NCBI GenBank assembly: GCA_964611755.1
Contig: CAZTBB010000069.1
Location: forward strand, 1-9,214
DNA from: CAZTBB01 sp964611755
GTDB taxonomy: Bacteria > Pseudomonadota > Alphaproteobacteria > Micavibrionales > Micavibrionaceae
Reading direction: 5' to 3'
Length of the DNA stretch: 9,214 nt
Positions 1-7,271 of the stretch are shown here, one piece after another (position 1 is the stretch's first letter; the number at the start of each line of letters is the position of its first letter). The position numbers and the translations under genes are program-made. The notes below the pieces were generated by a model. That model had not been told where the DNA came from. It did not search any database and was given only the letters and a program-made list of their open reading frames with translations.

Positions 1-1346
1 ACGAAGCGCTGAGTACTTGGTTGGAAGAAAATCCTGCCGAAGGAAAAATGATTGTCGAGAAAATCCTCGAAGCCGCCACCGCCCGCGAAGCTGCGCGCCG
101 CGCCCGCGAGCTTACCCGCCGTAAAGGTGTGATGGATGTCTCCAACTTGCCTGGCAAGCTGGCGGACTGCCAATCCAAGGACCCATCAATCTCCGAGCTT
201 TTCATTGTTGAGGGAGACTCCGCGGGAGGATCTGCCAAACAGGCACGTGATCGTCATAATCAGGCGATCTTGCCTCTGCGTGGGAAAATTTTGAATGTGG
301 AGCGCGCACGCTTTGATAAAATGCTGGGCTCTGAACAGGTTGGAACTCTGATTACCGCGCTTGGTACGTCCATTGGCCCTGATGAATTCAATATCGAAAA
401 AGCGCGTTATCATAAGATTGTCATCATGACAGATGCGGATGTTGATGGATCACATATTCGCACGCTCTTATTGACCTTCTTCTTCCGTTACATGCCGGAA
501 GTAATCGAACGTGGCTTCCTTTATATCGCGCAACCGCCTCTCTTCAAGGTCAAGCGTGGAAACGCGGGTGAACTCTACCTTAAAGATGAACGCAGCCTCG
601 AAGATTATCTCATCGATGCCTCTATAGATGATTTGCAATTAATCGATTCAAATGGCCATGCCCGTACAGGCAATGATTTGCGTGATGTCCTTATGCAGGC
701 ACGTAAATTGCGCAACTCCATTAATGCCTTGCAACAGCGTGCCGGCAATCGCCGCATTGTTGAACAAGCGGCCATATCCGGCGCTTTTGACGAGGGCGTT
801 TATGGCGATGAAACACTCGGGCAGCAATACGCGGCCAAAGTTGTAGAGCGTCTCAATGAGCGAGAAGCGAAGAATGAGAAAAATTGGGAGGGAACATACC
901 GCCTTGATCAAGGATATACATTCTGGCGCTCCGTGCGCGGCGTTACCGAGCGTGTGCGTCTGAGTGCGGATCGCGTGCGCTCCCCTGATGCGCGCCGCCT
1001 TGATGCCGCGAAAGACTGGCTTGCCGAAACCTTCGCATCCCCGGTTGAGCTAAAAGATGGCGATAAGCTGATTGATAAACTCAACGGCCCGGCCGCACTT
1101 TACGACCGCATCCAAGAATATGGCCGCAAAGGTCTATCCATCCAACGTTACAAGGGTCTTGGTGAAATGAACCCGGAACAGCTCTGGGAAACTACACTTG
1201 ATCCGAATGTGCGCACACTACTTCAGGTTACTGTTGCGGATGCTGTGAAGGCTGATGAGATTTTCTCAACTTTGATGGGCGATGTCGTGGAGCCACGCCG
1301 CGAATTTATTCAAAACAACGCCCTTAAAGCAGCTGTGGATGCCTAA
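1..1346 (+). CDS. gyrB: DNA gyrase subunit B, 5'-truncated by window edge
   Basis: This is the C-terminal part (about 447 residues) of the ATPase subunit of DNA gyrase, which with GyrA introduces negative supercoils into DNA. The reading frame is open at the left edge (first full codon at position 3), so the start and the GHKL ATPase domain lie outside. The TOPRIM metal site is complete: Glu of EGDSAGG (codon at 210) and the three Asp of DADVDGSH (432-446). The closing motif QRYKGLGEMNPEQLW is near 1140. Between about 590 and 1130 lies the large insert typical of proteobacterial GyrB, which separates it from ParE. Position 447 in E. coli numbering is Arg (PLRGKI) instead of Lys, a natural variant. 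The wording YLKDE, RSVRGVTER and GDVVEPRREFIQ resembles alphaproteobacterial GyrB from memory. The stop is TAA at 1344. Confidence 0.97.
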   Translation, partial: EALSTWLEENPAEGKMIVEKILEAATAREAARRARELTRRKGVMDVSNLPGKLADCQSKDPSISELFIVEGDSAGGSAKQARDRHNQAILPLRGKILNVERARFDKMLGSEQVGTLITALGTSIGPDEFNIEKARYHKIVIMTDADVDGSHIRTLLLTFFFRYMPEVIERGFLYIAQPPLFKVKRGNAGELYLKDERSLEDYLIDASIDDLQLIDSNGHARTGNDLRDVLMQARKLRNSINALQQRAGNRRIVEQAAISGAFDEGVYGDETLGQQYAAKVVERLNEREAKNEKNWEGTYRLDQGYTFWRSVRGVTERVRLSADRVRSPDARRLDAAKDWLAETFASPVELKDGDKLIDKLNGPAALYDRIQEYGRKGLSIQRYKGLGEMNPEQLWETTLDPNVRTLLQVTVADAVKADEIFSTLMGDVVEPRREFIQNNALKAAVDA

Positions 1347-1364
1347 CTCAACCGAGTATAATTT

Positions 1365-3089
1365 ATGACATCCATTGCCAAAACACTTACACATTTGAAC
1401 GAACGCATTTTTGAGAAGCTTGAGCTCCCGGTTGAGCACGCAGCCGTGCGTGTCTCTGATCGGCCTGATCTGTGCCAATTCCAATGCAATGGTGCGATGG
1501 CCTGTGCTAAACACGCGAAGAAAAACCCTCGTGAAATAGCACAAAGCATTGTCGATGTATTAAACCAGCATGATATTTTTGAAAACGTTGAGATCGCAGG
1601 GCCGGGCTTTATCAATATGGATGTCAAAGACAGCTTTATTGCCGAGCGTCTGCAAGATATTTCTACGGATGATCGCCTCGGCGTTCCACCGCATAAACCG
1701 CAAACTGTTGTGCTTGATTATGGCGGCCCCAACATTGCAAAACCTATGCATGTTGGGCATTTACGCGCATCAATCATCGGGGATAGCCTTCGCCGCATCT
1801 ATAAATTTGCAGGGTTCAAGACAATTGGCGATGTGCATATGGGGGATTGGGGTACGCCGATGGGGATGATCATCTCCGAGCTGGAGATAATGAATCATAC
1901 CGGTGATATCACGATGGAGGCATTGGCCGAAATCTACCCGAAAGCTGCGGCTGATTGCAAAGCCGATGAAAGCCGCATGGACAAAGCCCGTGCCGCCACT
2001 AAAAAGTTACAAGATGGTGATGAGGATGCCACACGAATCTGGCGCCAATTTATCGATGTCTCGATTGCCGGCATGAAGAAAAATTTTGATGCGCTTGGCG
2101 TTCATTTTGATGAATGGAAAGGCGAGAGCGATGCCCATCCTTTTATTGCGCCTATGGTGCAAGAACTAAAATCTAAAAATATTGCCATTGAAAGTGATGG
2201 GGCGTGGGTGATTGATGTGGCCCAAGAGAGCGATAAAAAAGAGATCCCGCCACTCATCTTATTGAAATCCGATGGCGCGGTTCTCTATTCCACGACGGAT
2301 ATGGCCACGATTATTGACCGGATCAAAACGCATGATCCTGTTAAAATTATCTATGTAGTAGACCAACGCCAAAGCCTGCATTTTGAGCAAGTGTTCAGAG
2401 CATCCCTCATTGGCGGCCTTGTAAACGACACTAAGCCAGAGCTTATCTTTGCCGGGTTTGGCACCATGAATGGTCAAGATGGCAAGCCTTTCAAAACACG
2501 CGCCGGGGGCGTCATGCGCTTGGAAGATTTGATCCAAATGGGTATTGATAAGGCTCAGGAACGCCTTAAAGAGGCCGAGCTAGCTCAAGATATGGATCAA
2601 GCCGAGCGTGATGATATCGCGCACAAAGTGGCCATCGCGGCAATCAAATTCGCCGATCTTCAAAACAACCGCATTGCTGATTATGTTTTTGATCTGGATC
2701 GCCTGACCAGCTTTGAGGGGAAAACCGGCCCGTATCTGCTCTACCAGGCCGTGCGCATCAAATCATTGCTTCGTAAAGCGGCGGATCAGGCTATTGATTA
2801 TTCTGGCGCACCAATCGTCACCGAAAATGCCGATCGCCCGCTTCTTCTTTTGCTCTCTGAATTTCCGGATCATTTTGATCTGGCGATGAAAAACAATACA
2901 CCGCATGTCCTCTGTGATTATGTGTTCAAATTGGCACAAGAATTTTCAAGCTTTTACGGTAACTGTCATATCCTCTCAGAAAAAGATGAGGCTCTGCGCG
3001 GGGCACGCCTGGCCATATGCGCGCTGACTGAGAAGCATATAACCCTGATCCTATCTTTATTGGGGATTGATGTCCCTGAGCGCATGTAA
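1365..3089 (+). CDS. argS: Arginyl-tRNA synthetase
   Basis: This class I aminoacyl-tRNA synthetase charges tRNA-Arg with arginine in the cytosol. Its 574 aa are a normal full length. Domains in order: the ArgS-specific N-terminal domain (about 1-95, with AGPGFINMDV); the Rossmann catalytic core with the HIGH motif as HVGH at 129-132; the degenerate KMSK-loop region around KPFKTRAGGVM (374-384); and the DALR anticodon-binding domain (about 455-574, ending in VPERM). The strict KMSK is missing, as in many ArgS enzymes. After HIGH it reads LRASIIGD and then GDVHMGDWGTPMG, the GDWGT subtype of E. coli, not the NDAG subtype I associate with alphaproteobacteria such as Rickettsia. ATG 1365 starts 18 nt after the gyrB stop. 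No Shine-Dalgarno is visible, so it may be read from a gyrB transcript or by SD-independent initiation. Confidence 0.96.
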   Translation: MTSIAKTLTHLNERIFEKLELPVEHAAVRVSDRPDLCQFQCNGAMACAKHAKKNPREIAQSIVDVLNQHDIFENVEIAGPGFINMDVKDSFIAERLQDISTDDRLGVPPHKPQTVVLDYGGPNIAKPMHVGHLRASIIGDSLRRIYKFAGFKTIGDVHMGDWGTPMGMIISELEIMNHTGDITMEALAEIYPKAAADCKADESRMDKARAATKKLQDGDEDATRIWRQFIDVSIAGMKKNFDALGVHFDEWKGESDAHPFIAPMVQELKSKNIAIESDGAWVIDVAQESDKKEIPPLILLKSDGAVLYSTTDMATIIDRIKTHDPVKIIYVVDQRQSLHFEQVFRASLIGGLVNDTKPELIFAGFGTMNGQDGKPFKTRAGGVMRLEDLIQMGIDKAQERLKEAELAQDMDQAERDDIAHKVAIAAIKFADLQNNRIADYVFDLDRLTSFEGKTGPYLLYQAVRIKSLLRKAADQAIDYSGAPIVTENADRPLLLLLSEFPDHFDLAMKNNTPHVLCDYVFKLAQEFSSFYGNCHILSEKDEALRGARLAICALTEKHITLILSLLGIDVPERM

Positions 3090-3095
3090 ATTGGC

Positions 3096-3132
3096 TGGCT
3101 ATTAGTCATAGTTTTGGCTATAATTAGCCAAA
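3096..3132 (+). promoter_or_regulatory. Promoter with two tandem palindromic operators before the Fic-like gene
   Basis: Palindrome 1 (3096-3108) reads TGGCTA-T-TAGTCA, with 6-nt arms and one mismatched pair. Palindrome 2 (3113-3132) reads TTTGGCTA-TAAT-TAGCCAAA, with perfect 8-nt arms. Their half-sites are the same (TGGCTA). Their centres are about 20.5 nt apart, close to two helical turns, so bound dimers would sit on the same DNA face. A consensus -10 box TATAAT occupies 3119-3124 inside palindrome 2. The hexamer 17 nt upstream (3096-3101, TGGCTA) is a weak -35 inside palindrome 1. Both promoter elements would therefore be covered by a bound repressor. Transcription would start near 3131-3132, at the ATG. 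Repression by the downstream winged-helix protein is inferred. Confidence 0.6.
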
Positions 3133-4058
3133 TGCTGAATTTACGTACACTGAAAATAACCCCTGAAATCCTTAATCTCATCGCGCAAATCGATGAATTT
3201 AAAGGTTTGTGGAATGGTCTGGAGCAGCACACAACCTCGCTTCAGCTTTTAGGAGATGTGGCTAATTACGGCCAAAAATTTACAACCATTCTGGGCCCAC
3301 TGCAAAATCAAAAGCTTAACCAGAATATCATAAAAAGCCTGCACCAATCGCTTCTGACGCCGGAAGAGCGTGCCAATATGGTGGTTCAAAGCGGCGTTGG
3401 ACAATATAAACACCGCAATCTGCCTTTGGTTATTCAACGCGGTGAAAAAATTATCGGAACCCTGGATACGGCCGCCCCCGAAGATGTTGAAGGTTTGATG
3501 CAAAAGCTCATTGACTGGGTGCAAACCAATATGGATGACCCTGATATTCACCCGCTTATGATCGTGGCGATTTTCAGCTTTGTCTTCATGCAGATATGCC
3601 CCTTTGAAACAGGCAACCAGCGCCTCATGCGTTTATTAATAAATTTACTGATGCTCAAATCCGGTTACGCGTATGCGCCCTATGTCTCACTCGAGCCTGT
3701 CTTTAATGAGCGCATAGATTTCTATTTTGAAATTCTTTGGTCAACTCAAACATCTGTCGAAGAAGGCTCACCTGACTGGAATCCTTGGCTCACCTTTTTC
3801 TTTGAAATTTTACTGCTACAAACGCGCAAACTCAAACAACGCTTGGAGAGTAAAGAGACTGAACTATCCGATCTTCCCGATCTCTCGGGTAAAATCATGA
3901 AACTCTTCAAAGAGCATAAGCGCCTTCAAATGAATGAGATTGAAAAAATGACTAAGGGCAAACGCGCGACATTGAAACTCCGTCTCGGCGAACTTGTCGA
4001 TGCCGGCTACCTCAAACGTCACGGCAAAGCCCGATCAACATGGTATAGCTTGGTTTAA
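3132..4058 (+). CDS. Fic-fold protein with degenerate active site and C-terminal winged helix, probable regulator
   Basis: From ATG 3132 this is 308 aa. Canonical Fic enzymes transfer AMP or related groups to proteins using an HPFxxGNGRxxR loop. Here the loop (3591-3632) reads ICPFETGNQRLMR: the catalytic His is Cys (codon 3597) and the central Gly of GNGR is Gln. The flanks LLINLLMLKSGYAYAPYVSLE and DWNPWLTFFFEILLLQT match the Fic subfamily that usually has a YVPYSSLE stretch and a C-terminal winged helix. The last 55 or so residues (SGKIMKLFKEHKRL to RSTWYSLV) look like that DNA-binding domain. No inhibitory (S/T)xxxE(G/N) motif is visible in the N-terminal part. Catalysis by the usual route is unlikely, and a DNA-binding regulator is more plausible. 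A TTG at 3114 would extend the frame by six codons, but it lies inside the operator palindrome and has no ribosome binding site. The ATG also lacks one, which fits a leaderless mRNA. Confidence 0.85.
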   Translation: MLNLRTLKITPEILNLIAQIDEFKGLWNGLEQHTTSLQLLGDVANYGQKFTTILGPLQNQKLNQNIIKSLHQSLLTPEERANMVVQSGVGQYKHRNLPLVIQRGEKIIGTLDTAAPEDVEGLMQKLIDWVQTNMDDPDIHPLMIVAIFSFVFMQICPFETGNQRLMRLLINLLMLKSGYAYAPYVSLEPVFNERIDFYFEILWSTQTSVEEGSPDWNPWLTFFFEILLLQTRKLKQRLESKETELSDLPDLSGKIMKLFKEHKRLQMNEIEKMTKGKRATLKLRLGELVDAGYLKRHGKARSTWYSLV

Positions 4059-4061
4059 AAT

Positions 4062-4751
4062 TTACCGCTCTATAAGAACTTGCGTGTATGCATTTATTAT
4101 TGGGCTAGTACTAAATTGATAGCAAAAATTTGTCCGCCCCTCAAGAACAGCAGAATTATCTCCTATGTCAGGCGTTGCACTCGGTGTAAATGAACCAGTA
4201 AATTGATTACCTGTTGCCGCATCAACAGGAATACCCGTTATACCTAACTGTTCATTGATAGTTTCGCAAACCTGCTCTGAAACATACAAACCGGAAAATG
4301 TCATCTCGGTATTGGCAGTGCCTAGATTGACAACCCTTGTTCCACCAGAAGAATACCACTGACTGTAAAAAGGAGCTGCGGATAATGATGCATCAAGGGC
4401 ACCACCATCAATTTCACGATACGCAACACTTCCACCATCGGGGTGATAGATATGACATGAATTATCACCCGGCGCATTTGCATTCAAAGGAAACCCACCA
4501 TTTTCAAAACTAATTTCATTTTCACTGCACCCCTTTCGTCGTAATCGGTCAACAGCGCGCGCGACTACTTGACCATGAGTGATAAGATCGGTTGCCAGAA
4601 GCTGTGCTCTCTGATCACTCAGGCGCTGTGTATTATCGCTGCGCATCCCGCGTGATACGGTCAAGGCCAGGGCCAAAAACAAAACCACCCCTAACAGAAT
4701 GAGAAAAAATACATTCCCGCGCTCACCGCGTCTTTTATTATTCTGCTGCAT
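4062..4751 (-). CDS. Pilin-like single-pass exported protein, translationally coupled to dotL
   Basis: This 229-aa protein is not recognised as a named family. It has a short basic leader (1-12, ending KRRGERG), a hydrophobic segment (about 13-32, NVFFLILLGVVLFLALALTV) and a longer extracytoplasmic part. This is the layout of type IV pilins and pseudopilins, with a possible prepilin cut after Gly12. The Glu usually found at mature position 5 is missing, as in some minor pseudopilins. Four Cys (75, 99, 162, 210) could form two disulfides in the periplasm. The frame is open further upstream to 4961, but ATG 4751 is preferred: it has a GGAGG 6 nt upstream, and the Lys/Arg-rich extension is only dotL read in another frame. 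The start overlaps the dotL stop by 14 nt, which suggests coupling and a role linked to the secretion system. A plain signal-anchor protein is the alternative. Confidence 0.8.
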   Translation of the reverse strand: MQQNNKRRGERGNVFFLILLGVVLFLALALTVSRGMRSDNTQRLSDQRAQLLATDLITHGQVVARAVDRLRRKGCSENEISFENGGFPLNANAPGDNSCHIYHPDGGSVAYREIDGGALDASLSAAPFYSQWYSSGGTRVVNLGTANTEMTFSGLYVSEQVCETINEQLGITGIPVDAATGNQFTGSFTPSATPDIGDNSAVLEGRTNFCYQFSTSPIINAYTQVLIER

Positions 4752-7254
4752 CGATATCCTCCGATCCTTTATTAAAGAGATTATCGCCCGATTTCTTGGC
4801 GGCCTCTTTGATGATATTTTCAATTTCGTCCGGTAATTTTTTCTGTGCCGGCTTCGCTGCTTGCGTTTGCTCTGGCTGCGCAGCTGATTCAGGCGGAACT
4901 TGTTGCGCGGGTATCGCTTCACCGCCATCTTGCGCTCCTTGCTCCTCCTTGAGCACCTCATTATCTTTAGCAGCCTTTATAATATCTTCCCAGCTCTTAT
5001 CCTGCGACTTATCAGACGCAGCCGACCTTTCCGGCTTCTTCGCTTTCTTATCCTTGGAGCCAAAGAAGCCCATTGGCCCAGCGCCGCTCTCCTGATTTTT
5101 ATCGGCTGGCGGTGCTTGCGAGGGTGTTTCCGGTTTTGCCTCCGGCTCATTAGCTTTCGGCGCTTCAGTTTGTTGGGCGACTTGCGCTGCAGGAGACGCT
5201 TCAGGCGCTGGCGCTGCGGCAGGTTTAGAGGCCGCAGGTTTTTTAACCGGCGGAGCCGATGCAATGGCCTCGTCTAAATTATTTTCAACGCCGTGCACTT
5301 GCACAACCGAGGCAATACCACGATCGACTTTATTTTCTGTTGCCGTCTCGGCGATACGATACCCTTCAATAAGAGCCTCGATCTCGGGCGGGGTATCAAC
5401 CGCAACATCGGCCTTTTCCGCTGTCCAGTTCTTATCCACCATCAAGTCACGCAGCTCCGTAATGGCAGCAGCATGCTTGATCACCTGCTCATCCGGCGGC
5501 GGCAAAGCCAAGAAGCGTGTCACCCGCATCGCTTTGGCAAAACCCGGATTGGAATAGAAAATACGGCATGACGAAATCTGCATACCGAATGTAATAATAG
5601 CTTGCCCCTCTTTATAAGTACGCAACTCTTCATAGGATGCCACAGCCCGTGCTTGCACGCTAGCCTGCTGGGTATCAAAGTAAGATTTAAACTCAGCACC
5701 GCCCATCATCTGATACCCAGAGACTTCTGTCACGAATACCTGACCAACGGTTTTTTCAAAAAATTCTTTTGTTTCGGTTGGGTCTTCCAATTTACCAAAA
5801 ATTTTGATGTTACAGTTCGCTGTAATAGAATTAGCCTCTTCGCGCACACGCTTTTTCATCGCCGGCAAATCCTGACCCGAGAAGACAAGACAGAAACCAA
5901 GAGAACGCGCCTGCGCGGCCATCACCGCCATCCCTTGTGCGGTATAGTAACCAACTTCATCAAAGACCGTCATAAACGGCGTTGCCGAATGGGTTGGTTT
6001 ATTTTCGATCACCGTCTCGGATGAACCCTCTACCGTTGATCCGAGGGTCGAGCCCATCATCCCTTTCAGGGTCGCCGCTACGATTTTACCAAGGTTGGCA
6101 ATTTCATCACCGGATTTTTCCAAAGCGGGGATCAAAACCACCAAAATGCGACGGTTCAACACCACATCAAGCATATCCACATCGGCCGCCTGCGTATCAA
6201 AGATATAGCCATAATCATCACCCAAAGATTGCAGAGCACGCGTAAATTGCATAGCCAGATAACCATGCTGCTGGTTGGCTGTCGTGGTATCGTGTTGGGG
6301 CTGCCCTGCTGATGGGGGTTTGATTTGGCCATTATCATCATAGGCATCATCAATAAACCCCGGCAATGTATCCAGATAACCACGCAAACCCGAGCGCAAC
6401 TCTCCCGGCACGGTTTCATCACGTTGGAGCTTTACCACATTATTCAAGGAGAGGTTGTCACGAATACTTCTCACGGAAAGCGGGACATCCTGGAAATCAC
6501 GCTTATACGTCAACACCGGCATCATCGCACTGGCGAGAGAGACAGCACGCTCTTTCCACATGGCGTTATCGCCTTCCGCATCGGGCATTAATTCCACCAG
6601 CATGTTTACAAGATAGGATGCCGAACCGGATGAAAACGGGTTCATCGTATTTGACGGCGCCGATACATCAGAGTTTCCCGTCATATAGTTCAATACAAGC
6701 AAATCATCATCGCGTCCGAAACGGCGCACCAAGGAGGATAGAGATGACCATAAATCCGTATCGGCCTTACCATCAACATACACAAAGCCAGATCCCCATG
6801 TCATGGCATTTGTGACCATTGATTTCAGCCCTTCGGTTTTACCGGCACCGGTTGTACCCAAATATAAAATATGGGTTCTTGCATCAGAATTGGTAAACCA
6901 AACCTCGTCGCCCTTTTCATCAACATTTCCGAGATAAAGTATGCCCTCCGGCTTTTCATTCTTGCCCGGCGCATCATTGTTCGGATCTTTATATTTGGCA
7001 TTCATCGGCAACTTAAAAGCCAGCGCCCTGCTTCGCCCCGTCAAAAACCAGAAATACAAGAGACCAAAAATAAAGACCAGATCACCAAAGGCTACAAACC
7101 AGTCAGAGACCCAATACGCACCACCGAGCATGGCAAACATCGCCGTCGAGAATCCCGGCGTCTCGATCCCATCAGCAACGCGCGTAAAAAAGGGCCGCGT
7201 ATCACGCAGGATCGTCTTATGCTTGGTCTGGAACTTATGCTGATCAATTGCCAT
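4738..7254 (-). CDS. dotL: Type IVB secretion coupling ATPase, DotL/IcmO-like
   Basis: This 838-aa inner-membrane ATPase belongs to the VirD4/TraG family of coupling proteins, which collect substrates for a type IV secretion channel. Two membrane segments lie at about 35-72. The Walker A box GTTGAGKT is at 133-140 (nt 6835-6858). Walker B is MTVFDEVGYY around 428-437 with Asp432 and Glu433, followed by the conserved FSGQDLPAM at 458-466. Length, motif wording and the adjacent dotM-like gene point to DotL/IcmO (TrbC of IncI plasmids) rather than VirD4 proper. The ATPase domain ends near 600. Residues from about 660 to 838 form an Ala/Pro/Glu/Lys-rich tail of low complexity with two similar short helices (WEDIIKAAK at 755-763, IENIIKEAAK at 811-820) and an acidic end. 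In Legionella the DotL tail binds adaptor proteins, so this tail may do the same. ATG 7254 follows the upstream gene by 17 nt and has only a weak GGGAAG-like ribosome binding site. Confidence 0.92.
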   Translation of the reverse strand: MAIDQHKFQTKHKTILRDTRPFFTRVADGIETPGFSTAMFAMLGGAYWVSDWFVAFGDLVFIFGLLYFWFLTGRSRALAFKLPMNAKYKDPNNDAPGKNEKPEGILYLGNVDEKGDEVWFTNSDARTHILYLGTTGAGKTEGLKSMVTNAMTWGSGFVYVDGKADTDLWSSLSSLVRRFGRDDDLLVLNYMTGNSDVSAPSNTMNPFSSGSASYLVNMLVELMPDAEGDNAMWKERAVSLASAMMPVLTYKRDFQDVPLSVRSIRDNLSLNNVVKLQRDETVPGELRSGLRGYLDTLPGFIDDAYDDNGQIKPPSAGQPQHDTTTANQQHGYLAMQFTRALQSLGDDYGYIFDTQAADVDMLDVVLNRRILVVLIPALEKSGDEIANLGKIVAATLKGMMGSTLGSTVEGSSETVIENKPTHSATPFMTVFDEVGYYTAQGMAVMAAQARSLGFCLVFSGQDLPAMKKRVREEANSITANCNIKIFGKLEDPTETKEFFEKTVGQVFVTEVSGYQMMGGAEFKSYFDTQQASVQARAVASYEELRTYKEGQAIITFGMQISSCRIFYSNPGFAKAMRVTRFLALPPPDEQVIKHAAAITELRDLMVDKNWTAEKADVAVDTPPEIEALIEGYRIAETATENKVDRGIASVVQVHGVENNLDEAIASAPPVKKPAASKPAAAPAPEASPAAQVAQQTEAPKANEPEAKPETPSQAPPADKNQESGAGPMGFFGSKDKKAKKPERSAASDKSQDKSWEDIIKAAKDNEVLKEEQGAQDGGEAIPAQQVPPESAAQPEQTQAAKPAQKKLPDEIENIIKEAAKKSGDNLFNKGSEDIDAAE
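4758..4762 (-). promoter_or_regulatory. Ribosome binding site of the pilin-like gene
   Basis: On the minus strand a perfect GGAGG lies 6 nt before ATG 4751, inside the last codons of dotL. It is the strongest Shine-Dalgarno in the window and fixes the start of the pilin-like gene. Confidence 0.85.
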
Positions 7255-7271
7255 GCGTTAGCCGCTTCCCC

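Noticed and set aside
279..281. Arg in place of the Lys447-equivalent of GyrB as a drug-resistance mutation
   Set aside because: From memory Arg is the ordinary residue here in many bacteria, including alphaproteobacteria.
1357..1362. TATAAT just before argS as a promoter -10 box
   Set aside because: It ends 2 nt before the ATG, so transcription would start inside the coding region, and no -35 is evident at the right distance.
2484..2514. Loss of the KMSK motif in ArgS as a sign of inactivation
   Set aside because: Many functional ArgS enzymes lack a strict KMSK, and the rest of the enzyme is intact.
3114..3131. TTG start adding six residues to the Fic-like protein
   Set aside because: It lies within the palindrome and -10 box and has no ribosome binding site. 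The ATG at 3132 fits the promoter position.
4752..4961. Upstream extension of the pilin-like frame by 70 residues
   Set aside because: The extension is Lys/Arg-rich sequence made by reading the dotL tail in another frame. A strong ribosome binding site marks the start at 4751.
5602..6815. Several plus-strand open frames of 90-150 codons opposite dotL
   Set aside because: They are antisense shadows of a strongly conserved ATPase and have no recognisable domains.
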